64,000 bases of DNA. Origin: Brevundimonas vesicularis (GTDB taxonomy: Bacteria; Pseudomonadota; Alphaproteobacteria; Caulobacterales; Caulobacteraceae). The stretch covers positions 148,028 to 212,027 of the forward strand of contig NZ_JACHLJ010000004.1 of the NCBI RefSeq assembly GCF_014204545.1. Reading direction: 5' to 3'. The notes below the pieces were generated by a model. The model was given only the letters and a program-made list of their open reading frames with translations. It was not told the DNA's origin and did not search any database. The position numbers and the translations under genes were made by a program. Positions 44,179 to 52,947 of this stretch are shown in pieces (position 1 is the first letter of the stretch; the number at the start of each line of letters is the position of its first letter).

Positions 44179-44790
44179 ATGCATCGCCGCCAACTGATCC
44201 TTTCGGGCCTCGCCACCGCCGCCGGCGCCTCGTCGCTGGGCGCCTGCGCCTCGGCGCCGCCGCGCGATCCCAACTATCCGATCCGCTCGGACCAGACGGC
44301 CCAGGCCTACAGTTTCGATGAACTGGTGTCGGCCGGCTCGCGCGAGCTGGGCATCGCGGCCGAGGTTGTGGGCGGCGCGATCGAGCGCGTCTTCGCCGAC
44401 CAGGGCGACCGCCCCACCGCCTATATCGCGGGCGAGGAAGGCTCCGGCGCCGTCGTCGTCGGCGCTCGGTACGGCCGCGGCGCCCTGCATATGAAGGACC
44501 TGTCGGCCTCTCAGGAAGTGTTCTGGCAGGGCGCGTCTGTGGGCTGGGACTGGGGCGGCAACGCCAGCCGCGTCTTCACCCTGGTTTATGGCCTGTACCA
44601 CCCCGACATGATCTATCGCCGCTATCCCGGCATCGAGGGCTCGGCCTATCTGGTCGCGGGCCTGGGCGTGAACTATCAGCGCGCCGACGGTATCGTCCTG
44701 GCCCCCATCCGCACCGGCGTCGGCCTGCGCCTGGGCGCGAACGTCGGCACCATGAGCTATAGCCGCCAGCGCAATCTGCTGCCCTTCTAA
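44179..44790 (+). CDS. eipA: EipA family periplasmic protein (DUF1134)
   Basis: 203 residues from ATG 44179. A signal with MHRRQLILSG and a Cys in LGACASA could be a Tat-like or lipoprotein signal. The domain is typical: SFDELVSAGSRELG, then VFWQGASVGWDWGGNASRVFTLVYGL, a PGIEGSAYLVAGLG turn and the YSRQRNLLPF terminus. EipA in Brucella is a small beta-barrel-like periplasmic protein needed for envelope stress resistance and virulence. A candidate CtrA box lies upstream. A palindromic repeat follows the stop. Confidence 0.88.
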   Translation: MHRRQLILSGLATAAGASSLGACASAPPRDPNYPIRSDQTAQAYSFDELVSAGSRELGIAAEVVGGAIERVFADQGDRPTAYIAGEEGSGAVVVGARYGRGALHMKDLSASQEVFWQGASVGWDWGGNASRVFTLVYGLYHPDMIYRRYPGIEGSAYLVAGLGVNYQRADGIVLAPIRTGVGLRLGANVGTMSYSRQRNLLPF

Positions 44791-44792
44791 GC

Positions 44793-44824
44793 GCGCTAGG
44801 CTCGCGACGCGGTCGCTCGCGGCT
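44793..44824. repeat. REP-like palindromic repeat, copy 2
   Basis: An inverted near-copy of the element at 35015-35046, located just after the eipA stop. The shared core GCTCGCGACGCGGTCGCTCGC contains a GCGAC/GTCGC hairpin. Both copies lie directly 3' of a gene. Confidence 0.7.
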
Positions 44825-44842
44825 AGGGCGCGTGACTGCGCC

Positions 44843-45736
44843 CTAGCTCACCAATCGCAGCGGGGGCGGTGCGTTCATCAGCGTCGCCAGCCCTTCGCGC
44901 CAGCTGGGATAGGCGGGCCGCCAGCCGAGTTCGGCCTTGGCCAGGGCGTTCGAGACGCGCTTGGAATCCAGATAGAAGCGACGCATCGCCTCGCTGACGC
45001 TGTCGTCGGTCCAGTCGACCTGGGGCGGGCGGGGCAGGCCCATCCGCTCCGCCGCCCATTCCATCACCACATCGGCGGGCGACGGTTCGTCGTCAGTCAG
45101 ATTGTAGGCGGCGCCCGGTCGCGGCTGCGCCATCGAGGCGAACAGGCCCGAGACGATGTCGTCCACATGGATGCGGTTGAAGACCTGGCCGGGCTTCCTG
45201 ACCAGTTTCGCCGTGCCTTCCTTCAGCCGCTCGACCACGCTGCGCCCCGGCCCGTAGACACCGGGCAGGCGGAAGATCTGGACCGTCAGCCCCATCCCCT
45301 GCGCCCCGTCCAGCCAATCGCGTTCGGCCCGGACACGGCGCGCGCCCTCCAGATTGGCGGCGTTCAGCGGCCCGTCCTCGAACACCCATCCGCCGGCCCG
45401 GTCGCCATAGACGGAGGTGGAAGAGACATAGCCGATCCAGTCCGGCCAGGCGTCGCCCGCCAAAGGCCCCAGGGCCCGCAAACCGGGACAGCCCTGGGCG
45501 TCCGGCGCGGCGGTGATCAGGATCGCCGTCGCCGCCTTCAGCGCCGTCTCCAGGGCAGCCGTATCGCCCGGATCGATGGCCATGATCCCGTCGGCCGCCA
45601 GGGCGCGACGCCGCTCGGGGTCGCGCGAGGTCGCGGTCGCGCGTCCGCCGCGCCGTATGGCCTCCAGCGCCGCCGCCCGTCCCAGATAGCCGCCGCCGAA
45701 GACCAGCAGATCGAGGGGAGGGGAGGCGATAGGCAT
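44843..45736 (-). CDS. NAD(P)-dependent epimerase/dehydratase family protein
   Basis: 297 residues. The cofactor loop FGGGYLGRA opens the Rossmann fold. SSTSVYGDRAGG holds the catalytic Ser/Thr and Tyr region, though YxxxK is not preserved in classic form. PGVYGPGRS and FNRIHVDDI are extended-SDR hallmarks. It resembles YeeZ-like proteins, whose substrates are mostly unknown. It starts eight bases after the sulfolipid gene stop, so the two are co-transcribed. That makes a sugar-nucleotide or lipid-linked role possible, but this is inference. Confidence 0.78.
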   Translation of the reverse strand: MPIASPPLDLLVFGGGYLGRAAALEAIRRGGRATATSRDPERRRALAADGIMAIDPGDTAALETALKAATAILITAAPDAQGCPGLRALGPLAGDAWPDWIGYVSSTSVYGDRAGGWVFEDGPLNAANLEGARRVRAERDWLDGAQGMGLTVQIFRLPGVYGPGRSVVERLKEGTAKLVRKPGQVFNRIHVDDIVSGLFASMAQPRPGAAYNLTDDEPSPADVVMEWAAERMGLPRPPQVDWTDDSVSEAMRRFYLDSKRVSNALAKAELGWRPAYPSWREGLATLMNAPPPLRLVS

Positions 45737-45744
45737 TACGAAAC

Positions 45745-46977
45745 TCAGGCCGTCAGAACTTGTGAAGGCGCCGCGTCGGCTGCCGGCCGCGACTCATTTT
45801 CCAGCGCCTCCGCCCGGCGTTGGTTCCAGGCGGAGACGCACGGCACCCGACCCAGATCGGCGCGGTCGGCATAGCGGCGGGCGATGTCCGTGACCTCGTC
45901 CATTAGACCCTGCGCCAGGGTGATCGGCTTCAACCCTAGATCCCGGAACTGGTCGTTGGCGACGACCAGATCGTTCTCGTCGGCTTCCTGACGCGGATTG
46001 GCGACATTGTGGATTTCGGCGCCGGTCTTGTCGGCGATCATGGCCGCCAGATCGCGCACGCGGCGGCTCTCGGTCATCTGGTTCAGGATCTTGACCCGCT
46101 CGCCGCGTTTGGGCGGGTTCTTTAGCGCCAGTTCGACGCAGCGCACCGTGTCCTGAATATGGATGAAGGCCCGCGTCTGGCCGCCCGACCCATGCACCGT
46201 CAGCGGATAGCCGACCGCCGCCTGCATCAGAAAGCGGTTCAGCACCGTGCCGTAATCGCCGTCATAGTCGAAGCGGTTGATCAGCCGTTCGTCCTGTTTG
46301 GTTTGCTCGGTCTGGGTTCCCCAGACGATGCCCTGGTGCAGGTCGGTGATGCGCAGGTTGTCGTTACGGGCATAGAACTGGAACAGCAGGGCGTCCTGCG
46401 TCTTGGTCATGTGATAGACGCTGCCCGGATTGGGCGGGAACAGGATTTCCTGCTCCGCAGGACCATGGTCGGTGTCCACCGTCACCTTCAGATAGCCCTC
46501 GGGAATGCGCAGGCCCGCCGTGCCGTAGCCATAGACCCCCATCGTCCCCAGGTGCGCCAGATGGACGTCCAGGCCGCTTTCGACGATGGCGGCCAGCAGA
46601 TGGTTGGTTGCGTTGATGTTGTTGTCGACGGTGTACAGCTTGTGCCGCGCCGACTTCATCGAATAGGGGGCGGCCCGCTGCTCGGCGAAATGCACAACGC
46701 TGTCGGGGGCGAAGTCGCGGATCAGGGCGACCAGACGGTCGAACTCCTTGCCCACCGTCATGTTGACGAAGCCGATGTCGCGGCCGGACACGTCTTTCCA
46801 CGCCTTGATCCGCTCGCCCATGGTACGGATGGGCGTCAGGGACTGGACCTCCAGCTCGTTGTCGATGTTGCGACGGCTCAGGTTGTCGACGATGGTCACG
46901 TCCCACCCTTCGGCCGACAGATGCAGGGCCGTGGGCCAGCCGCAAAAACCGTCGCCGCCCAGAACCAGCACGCGCAT
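45745..46977 (-). CDS. sqdB: UDP-sulfoquinovose synthase
   Basis: 410 residues from ATG 46977. Extended SDR with GGDGFCGWPTALHLS (8-22) and NLSRRNIDNELE, both diagnostic of the SQD1/SqdB family. HFAEQRAAPYSMKS, LGTMGVYGYG and YHMTK (catalytic Tyr and Lys) follow. It makes UDP-sulfoquinovose from UDP-glucose and sulfite, the first committed step to sulfoquinovosyl diacylglycerol. That sulfolipid has been reported among Brevundimonas polar lipids, which supports the lineage guess. No glycosyltransferase of the SqdX/SqdD type is adjacent. Confidence 0.92.
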   Translation of the reverse strand: MRVLVLGGDGFCGWPTALHLSAEGWDVTIVDNLSRRNIDNELEVQSLTPIRTMGERIKAWKDVSGRDIGFVNMTVGKEFDRLVALIRDFAPDSVVHFAEQRAAPYSMKSARHKLYTVDNNINATNHLLAAIVESGLDVHLAHLGTMGVYGYGTAGLRIPEGYLKVTVDTDHGPAEQEILFPPNPGSVYHMTKTQDALLFQFYARNDNLRITDLHQGIVWGTQTEQTKQDERLINRFDYDGDYGTVLNRFLMQAAVGYPLTVHGSGGQTRAFIHIQDTVRCVELALKNPPKRGERVKILNQMTESRRVRDLAAMIADKTGAEIHNVANPRQEADENDLVVANDQFRDLGLKPITLAQGLMDEVTDIARRYADRADLGRVPCVSAWNQRRAEALENESRPAADAAPSQVLTA

Positions 46978-47330
46978 GGGATAGCCTCGTCGTCGTCTCA
47001 AAGGTCATGCCTAGCCCAGCCGGCGGGCTTGGCAAAGCGCCGCTGTGCAGGGTTCGGTGCGACGCATTGACGAATATCGCTTGGAAAGGCCGCTCACTCG
47101 GGTTAAGTCTCTGCCGTCTCCCACTCAATCGCAGCTTTACGGGCGCATACCCGGCTGTTCGCGGCTTGAGCCGGCCATGACGGTCGGTCCCGAAAGGACC
47201 GGCGCACCATGCGGGCGACAAGGCATTCCGACAGTTCGACAATCGGGGATCGGCCCCGAGCGAGACGGAACCACGAAACGGACGGAACCGGCCTTCAGGC
47301 TCTGGTCCGCCCCTGCACACGGTAGCGCGA
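46978..47330. other. Intergenic region between divergent sqdB and DUF4167 genes
   Basis: 353 bp without a convincing gene. It must hold two divergent promoters. Short inverted repeats occur (for example CCGGTCC near 47200), but no known regulatory site stands out. Frames across it are Arg-rich and look like shadows. Confidence 0.5.
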
Positions 47331-48365
47331 ATGAGAGATTTCAAGGGCATGAAGCGTCAGCGCGGACGCAATCGGAACAAGGCGGGCGCCAACAACGCCA
47401 ATAACGCCAATCCGAATCGTTCGTGGGATTCGCAAGGCCCCGAGAACATCAAGGTCCGGGGCAATGCCCAGACGGTGTATGAGCGCTATCAGCAGCTGGC
47501 CCGCGATGCGGCCTCCAGCGGCGACCGGGTGCTGGCCGAAAACTATCAGCAGCACGCCGAACACTATTACCGCGTCCTGCGCGCGCTCCAGCCGCAGCGG
47601 TCCTTCTCGGACATCGCCGCGCGTGAACAGTCCAACCAGGGCTTCGACATCGATTTCGAGGACGAATCCGGCGCCCAGGCCGCCGCCTTCGTCGCCGCCC
47701 AACAGGCCGCCGACCGTCAGGCCGCAGAGGCCGCCGAACGCGCCGAGCAGAATCAGAACCGCGATCAGAACCGCGACCGCGACTACAATCGCGACCGGGA
47801 CCGGGACCGTGACAACCGCGACCGCGATCGCGATCAGAACCGTGATCGTGACCGTGACCAGAACCGCGACAGCCAGCAGCCGCGCGAACCCCGCGAACCC
47901 CGCGAGCCGCGCGAGGGCGACGAGGTCCGCGCCGAGGGCGAGGGCGGCGGTCGTCGCGAAAGCCGCCGCGAACGCTGGGAGCGTCGCCGCGAGGAACGCA
48001 ATCGCCGCTTCGACAATCAGGACGGCGCCCAAGACGGCGCCGAGGGCGCCGCCCCCGCCTACGCCGAGGCCGACCGCGCCGAAGCCGTCAGCGAAACGCC
48101 CGTCGCCGAGACGCCCGTCGATACGCCTGTCGCTGAAGCCCCGAGCGTCGAGGCGCCGGCCGCCGATGAACGTCCCGCACGCCGACCGCGCCGCACCGCC
48201 GCCGCTGTCGCTGCGGACGAGGGCGACGCCCCGACCGCCTTGCCGGGCTTTCTGACCCGCGCGCCGGCGTCGTCGGCCCCGGCCGAGCAGGCCGAAGGCG
48301 AGGCGGCCCCGCGTCGCCGTGCGCCGCGCCGCAAGCCCGAAGCCGCCGCAGCCAGCGAAGACTGA
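47331..48365 (+). CDS. DUF4167 domain protein with Arg/Asp-rich repeat tract
   Basis: 344 residues. The N-terminus (MRDFKGMKRQRGRNRNK) and the block IKVRGNAQTVYERYQQLARDA...ENYQQHAEHYYRVLRA define DUF4167, found widely in alphaproteobacteria. From about residue 140 the chain becomes low complexity: RD and RDQN repeats, REP repeats, then a Glu/Arg and an Ala/Pro-rich tail. It is strongly charged and probably disordered, with basic ends suited to RNA or ribosome binding. Function unknown. Confidence 0.85.
   Translation: MRDFKGMKRQRGRNRNKAGANNANNANPNRSWDSQGPENIKVRGNAQTVYERYQQLARDAASSGDRVLAENYQQHAEHYYRVLRALQPQRSFSDIAAREQSNQGFDIDFEDESGAQAAAFVAAQQAADRQAAEAAERAEQNQNRDQNRDRDYNRDRDRDRDNRDRDRDQNRDRDRDQNRDSQQPREPREPREPREGDEVRAEGEGGGRRESRRERWERRREERNRRFDNQDGAQDGAEGAAPAYAEADRAEAVSETPVAETPVDTPVAEAPSVEAPAADERPARRPRRTAAAVAADEGDAPTALPGFLTRAPASSAPAEQAEGEAAPRRRAPRRKPEAAAASED
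47750..47915 (+). repeat. Low-complexity tract coding RD/RDQN and REP repeats
   Basis: Short degenerate units of CGCGAC/CGTGAC and CAGAACCGC encode alternating Arg-Asp with Gln-Asn inserts, then CGCGAACCC units encode Arg-Glu-Pro. Synonymous codons vary, so the peptide repeat seems to be kept by selection rather than by recent slippage. Confidence 0.7.
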
Positions 48366-48436
48366 CAGCAACCCAAACGGGTATGTTTACCTAAATGCAA
48401 CTCTGACGCGTCAATATGGCGTGTCGGAGGGGCGTC

Positions 48437-49732
48437 ATGGATTTGGTCTTGCTTGTCTTGTCCCTGACGCTGGCGGGGACTTGCGCCGGGATCTGGCTCT
48501 GGCTTCAGGCGCACGGGGTCGCCGAGCGCCTGCGTCGTGAGAACGCCCGGCTCGAAGCCCGCATCGTCCAGCAGGCCCAAGGCCTGCGCCGCGCCCTGAC
48601 GACGGCTGAAGGCGAGATCGATCGTCTGAGCGCCGAGCTGCGGACGCGGGACGAGATCATGCAGGCGTTGGGGCGCGAACTGCGCAACCCCCTGACCACG
48701 ATCATGGGCTTCGCCCAGTTGCTGCGCGCAAACGATCGGGCCGATCCCCTGACCGCGCGCCAGGCCCAGTCCGTGCGTCAGATCGAGGCCGCGGCCGGCG
48801 TCCTGCTGGCCCTGATCGAGGAAACCGAAGCCTTTATGGACGCTGACGGCGGCAGTTCGCCTTCCCTGCACCGCGTCGATCTGCGTCTGGCGCTGCGCCA
48901 GGTCTGCGATGGGCTGGAAGCCCAGGCGCGAGAGGCGGGGGTGACGCTGGCCTGTCCGCCGCCCGCCCACGGCCTGGGCGTCATGGCCGATCCGGGCCAG
49001 ATCCGCCGTATCCTGCGCCGATTGGTCGAGAACGCCCTGCGCCATTCGCCCGGCGGAGGCACGGTGCGCATGGAGATGTCGCGCGCCGAGGACCGGATCG
49101 TCATCGCCATCCATGACGCCGGCATGAGTCTGACCGGGGAGGGCGACGGCCGACCGTTTCGCCCCTTGGATGGTCGCGACGCCAGAGGCGGCACCGCCCT
49201 CGGCGTCGCCTCGGTCCAGCGGTTGACCGAGCGGATGGGCGGCGCCCTGACCATGGCGCGCGGCCCTGGCGCGGGCGCCATCTTTTCACTCAACCTGCCG
49301 GCAGCCCCTGCGCCGGGTCTGGCGTCATCGCGTCAGGCGGTGGTGCTCTATATCGAGGACAATCCCGCCAACATCGCCCTGATGCGCCAGGCGGCGAGGG
49401 GGCTGGGCCTGACCCTGCACGCCGCGACGACGGGGCAGGAGGGGCTGGATCTGGCGCGCGCGCTCAGACCCGACGTCATCCTGCTGGACATCGGCCTGCC
49501 GGACATGGACGGCTATGAGGTCAAGGCGCGACTGGACGTCGACCCCCTGACGCGTCACGTGCCGGTCCTGGCGCTGACGGCGGCCGTCTCGGCGCCGGAC
49601 CGGGCGCGCGGCCGCGCCGCCGGCTTCGACGCTTGGCTGGCCAAGCCGTTGGATCTGGCGGCCCTGGCGGCGGCGCTGAATACGGCGCTGGGCGGCCCGG
49701 AGGTTGACGCCGATGGTCGCGAGAGGGCCTAA
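48437..49732 (+). CDS. Degenerate histidine kinase-receiver protein (phosphoacceptor His replaced)
   Basis: 431 residues from ATG 48437 (GGAGGGG upstream). One membrane helix (4-26) is followed by a coiled coil (30-78), then the HisKA-like helix. There the expected HELRNPL reads RELRNPL, so Arg80 replaces the phosphoacceptor His. The ATPase domain keeps VENALRHSPGGG (N box) and HDAGM (G1). The G2 region is GGTALGVASV instead of the usual GGxGLGL. A full receiver follows, with Glu307-Asp308, Asp351 in LLDIGLPDMDG and Lys403. It may be a pseudokinase whose receiver is phosphorylated by another kinase. Confidence 0.82.
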   Translation: MDLVLLVLSLTLAGTCAGIWLWLQAHGVAERLRRENARLEARIVQQAQGLRRALTTAEGEIDRLSAELRTRDEIMQALGRELRNPLTTIMGFAQLLRANDRADPLTARQAQSVRQIEAAAGVLLALIEETEAFMDADGGSSPSLHRVDLRLALRQVCDGLEAQAREAGVTLACPPPAHGLGVMADPGQIRRILRRLVENALRHSPGGGTVRMEMSRAEDRIVIAIHDAGMSLTGEGDGRPFRPLDGRDARGGTALGVASVQRLTERMGGALTMARGPGAGAIFSLNLPAAPAPGLASSRQAVVLYIEDNPANIALMRQAARGLGLTLHAATTGQEGLDLARALRPDVILLDIGLPDMDGYEVKARLDVDPLTRHVPVLALTAAVSAPDRARGRAAGFDAWLAKPLDLAALAAALNTALGGPEVDADGRERA

Positions 49733-49772
49733 GAGGCTTAAAGATCGCCTGGTCGCCCCAAGGGAAGCGTCG

Positions 49773-50450
49773 ATGTCCCCGTTCGTCCCGTTCCGCTCGC
49801 TGACGCGCCGTCTGGCGCCGCTGGCCGTTCTGTGCGCCGTCGCCGCCTGCGCTTCGACCCCGCCGCCGCCGGCGCCCCCGCCGCCGTCCGGCGCATCGGG
49901 CGCGCTGATGGACTGGCGCGGCGTCATCACCTCCGGCGACCGGGATCGCTATCGCCGCGTCGACGCCGCCTGGACCCTGGCCCTGCAACAGGCCAAGCGT
50001 CAGCGCGGCTCCGGCGATCTGAACAGCCTGGGCGATCTGATCGATTCCAAGGCCGACCGGCCCGGCGTCGCGCCGCCGCCCGGCGACTATCGCTGCCGCA
50101 CCGTCAAACTGGGCACCCAGGGGGGCGAGGACGGGCTGGGTTATGTCGTCTACGGCTGGTTCGCCTGCCGCATCGAACAGACGCCGAAGGGCCTGAAGTT
50201 CTCAAAACTGACCGGCTCGCAGCGCCCCTCCGGTCTGCTCTTTCCCGAAGACGACCGTCATATGGTGATGCTCGGCTCGCTCGCCTTGGCGCAGGAGCCC
50301 GCCGCCAACACCTATGGCCGCAACCCCGACCGCGATCTGGTCGCCATCCTGCAACGCATCGGCGAGGCGCGGTGGAGGCTGGTCCTGCCGTGGCCCAACA
50401 CCGAGTCCAATCTGGACCTGATCGAGCTGGTCCCCGCGCCGCGCGGCTAA
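49773..50450 (+). CDS. DUF4893 lipoprotein, copy 1
   Basis: 225 residues from ATG 49773. The signal ends VAAC, a lipobox, followed by a Pro-rich spacer of about 15 residues. The DUF4893 domain runs from DWRGVITSGDRDRYRRVD to the end and includes GDYRCRTVKLG, YGWFACRIE, TGSQRPSGLLFPE and ARWRLVLPWP. Two Cys residues (in YRCRT and FACRIE) could form a disulfide. It is anchored in the outer or inner membrane. The next gene is a paralogue. Function unknown. Confidence 0.8.
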   Translation: MSPFVPFRSLTRRLAPLAVLCAVAACASTPPPPAPPPPSGASGALMDWRGVITSGDRDRYRRVDAAWTLALQQAKRQRGSGDLNSLGDLIDSKADRPGVAPPPGDYRCRTVKLGTQGGEDGLGYVVYGWFACRIEQTPKGLKFSKLTGSQRPSGLLFPEDDRHMVMLGSLALAQEPAANTYGRNPDRDLVAILQRIGEARWRLVLPWPNTESNLDLIELVPAPRG

Positions 50451-50510
50451 GGTTCGGCTGAACCTCGGGCGCCCTGTCACGTTCGGTCAGGGCAACCGAT
50501 GGAGACGCCG

Positions 50511-51254
50511 ATGCGCCGCACACCTCTGGCCGTTCTGGCCCTGATGACCGCCACGGCCCTGGCGGCCTGTGGCGACAACAGTCCCGCCGCCCCGACCGAG
50601 GCCTCGCCCGCCGTCACCACGCCCGCAGCAGACACGCCGGCCGAAACCGCGCCTGAAGCGGCGGCGACGCCGCAGGCCCAAGGCGCGCCCGCCAAAGGGA
50701 TGCAGGGCGGGACCGACAACTGGCGTCAGGTCGCCAAGGCCGCCGACGCCAGCCTGCTTGGTCGGCTGGATCAGGCCTGGCGCATGGCCCGCTCCGAGGC
50801 CGAGGACGGCGGCTTCTCGCGTCAAGTCGAGGCGCTCGGGCCGCTCGCCGATCCCAACGCCGCCCAGACGGGCCGCATCCAGCCGGGACCCGGAACCTAT
50901 CGCTGCCGCACCATCAAGATGGGCCGCCGTGTCGAGGGCCAGGGACTGGCCTATGTCGAATATCCCTGGTTCGCCTGTTCGGTCGAGCTGACGCCCGGCG
51001 GCGATCTGGTCCTGACCAAGACGACGGGATCGCAGCGCACGCGCGGCCTGATCTATCCCGACACAGACCGCCGCGCCGTCTATGTCGGCGCCCAGGCTTG
51101 GGGCGCCGACGAAAAGACCTTCCCCGCCTATGGCGACAAGGCCGAACGTGATCAACTCGGCGTCATCGAACGCATCGGCCAGAACCGCTGGCGCCTGGTC
51201 CTGCCGTGGCCCAAACAGGAAGCCAAGCTGGAGTTGCTGGAGATCACCGGCTGA
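50511..51254 (+). CDS. DUF4893 lipoprotein, copy 2
   Basis: 247 residues from ATG 50511 (GGAG six bases upstream); an in-frame ATG at 50499 is less likely. The signal ends LAACG, then an Ala/Pro/Thr linker of about 40 residues. The domain repeats the blocks of the previous gene: GTYRCRTIKMG, YPWFACSVE, TGSQRTRGLIYPD and NRWRLVLPWP. It lies 60 bp after copy 1 on the same strand, a tandem duplication that has diverged. Function unknown. Confidence 0.8.
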   Translation: MRRTPLAVLALMTATALAACGDNSPAAPTEASPAVTTPAADTPAETAPEAAATPQAQGAPAKGMQGGTDNWRQVAKAADASLLGRLDQAWRMARSEAEDGGFSRQVEALGPLADPNAAQTGRIQPGPGTYRCRTIKMGRRVEGQGLAYVEYPWFACSVELTPGGDLVLTKTTGSQRTRGLIYPDTDRRAVYVGAQAWGADEKTFPAYGDKAERDQLGVIERIGQNRWRLVLPWPKQEAKLELLEITG

Positions 51255-51260
51255 TCGGTT

Positions 51261-52901
51261 TCACACGCGCGTCAGTCTCAGGTCCTGATAGTCGTAGCTG
51301 AAGTCGATGTCGGGGCTGACCCCCTTCACCGTCGCCGTCGCCGGCTTGGCCGTCAGGATGGCGAAGGTGACGAAGGCGTCCTCCTCGCGCTTGTCCGGGA
51401 AACGGGTGCGGAAGGTCTCGCCGTCGTACGGCTCCAGCCAGCCTTGCAGGGCGGGCGTGTGGGTGAAGCTCAGCCACAGGCCGCTCTTGCGATTACGCCC
51501 ACGTCCTTCGGTCTTGGGCGCAATGACGATGTCGCCGTACCACGGATCGCGCCAAGTCCCGGCGTAGGCGTCCAGCGGCATGGACGGGGGCGCACCCACC
51601 GCCTGCTTGGCGTCGATTTCGACGGCGGCGGCGAGGGATTTCGCATTGCCCTCGGCCTCCAGCTTCTTGGAGTCCGCGATCCAGTCGACGTCGACCTTGC
51701 CCATGCAGATGTCCGTGATGCCGGACCGCAGGGCGCGCAGCAGGAAGCTCTCCTCGGCGTTGGAGAAGACGCTGAAGCCGGTCTTGCGGCCAGGGATCAG
51801 CACCGTGGCGGAAATCCCGCCGGGCGAGCCGCCGCCGTGGCTGGCGATCCGCTCGCCGCGATAGTCCTGAACCTGAAGACCCATCGCATAGGTCGAGGCG
51901 ATGGATCGGTTGGGCAGTTCCGCCGTCGGTCCGGCCGACGATCCCACGATGATGTTGGGGCGATACATCTCGCGCGCTGCATCCTCGGAATACAGCCGCG
52001 TCCCATCGGGCAGCTTGCCGTCGTTCAGACGCACCGCCATCCATTTGGCCCAGTCGGTCGGGGTGGTGCAGATGCCCCCCGCCGCCGCCGCCGAATCCCA
52101 GTTCCACACCTCGACGATGGACTTGGCGATCGGCGTCATCGCGCCTTGATAGCGCAGCGGCGGCCCGACCCGGCCGTGGGGCAGGGCGGACTTGGACGCA
52201 TCCGCCAGACGCGCCAGCGGCACGGTCTCGGTCATCCCGACCTTGTCCAGAATGCGCGTCTGGATGAAGGCCTCCCAGCTCATCCCAGACACGGCCTCCA
52301 GCACCGCGCCCGCGACCACGAACATCAGGTTACAGTAGTGATAGCGCGCCCGGAACCCGTCCTCGATCGGCACGAAGGCGGCCTGGGCCAGCACCTCGGC
52401 GCGGGTGCGGTCCGAGTTGGGCCAGAACAGCAGGTCGCCGGCGCCCAGGCCGAACCCGGCCCGGTGGCTCAACGTATCGCGCACCGTGATGTGTTCGCCG
52501 ATATAGGGATCGGACAGGGTGAAGCCGGGCAGATAGGTCCGAACCGGCGCGTCCCATTTCACCTTGCCCTCATCGACCAGGATGGCCAGGGCGGCGGCGG
52601 TGACGTTCTTGGTGTTGGAGGCGATGGCGAACAGGGTGTGCTCATCGGCCCGCGCCGGCTTGCCCTGAACCTTGACGCCATAACCGCGCGACAGAACGGT
52701 CGCCCCGGCCTTCACAACCGCGACGCCCAGCGCCGGCTGATCCGGCCAGGTCGCCATGCACTTGGCCACATAGGCGTCCACCGCCGCCGCCAGCGACGCA
52801 TCATCGTTCGCCGGCGCGCTCTGGGCGAACACGGGCCCCGCCGCCAGCGCCGCCGCGCCTCCGGAAGCGAACAGGGTGCGGCGCGACAGACGAAGGGACA
52901 T
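51261..52901 (-). CDS. Serine hydrolase, beta-lactamase/penicillin-binding family, Tat-exported
   Basis: 546 residues. The N-terminus SRRTLFASGG with a hydrophobic stretch is a Tat-type signal. The catalytic SxxK motif is Ser95-Asn-Thr-Lys98 (AIASNTKNV), YxN is YCN in RARYHYCNL, and the third motif is HGGG in RIASHGGGSPGG. Residues 430-546 form an added C-terminal beta domain. This is class C beta-lactamase-like architecture shared with esterases and D-amino peptidases. Periplasmic peptidase or esterase action is more likely than antibiotic resistance. It follows the BCCT gene after 46 bp. Confidence 0.85.
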   Translation of the reverse strand: MSLRLSRRTLFASGGAAALAAGPVFAQSAPANDDASLAAAVDAYVAKCMATWPDQPALGVAVVKAGATVLSRGYGVKVQGKPARADEHTLFAIASNTKNVTAAALAILVDEGKVKWDAPVRTYLPGFTLSDPYIGEHITVRDTLSHRAGFGLGAGDLLFWPNSDRTRAEVLAQAAFVPIEDGFRARYHYCNLMFVVAGAVLEAVSGMSWEAFIQTRILDKVGMTETVPLARLADASKSALPHGRVGPPLRYQGAMTPIAKSIVEVWNWDSAAAAGGICTTPTDWAKWMAVRLNDGKLPDGTRLYSEDAAREMYRPNIIVGSSAGPTAELPNRSIASTYAMGLQVQDYRGERIASHGGGSPGGISATVLIPGRKTGFSVFSNAEESFLLRALRSGITDICMGKVDVDWIADSKKLEAEGNAKSLAAAVEIDAKQAVGAPPSMPLDAYAGTWRDPWYGDIVIAPKTEGRGRNRKSGLWLSFTHTPALQGWLEPYDGETFRTRFPDKREEDAFVTFAILTAKPATATVKGVSPDIDFSYDYQDLRLTRV

Positions 52902-52947
52902 GGCGAACTCCAGCGAAGACCGCCGGACGCTAGCGCCCCTTCGTCGT

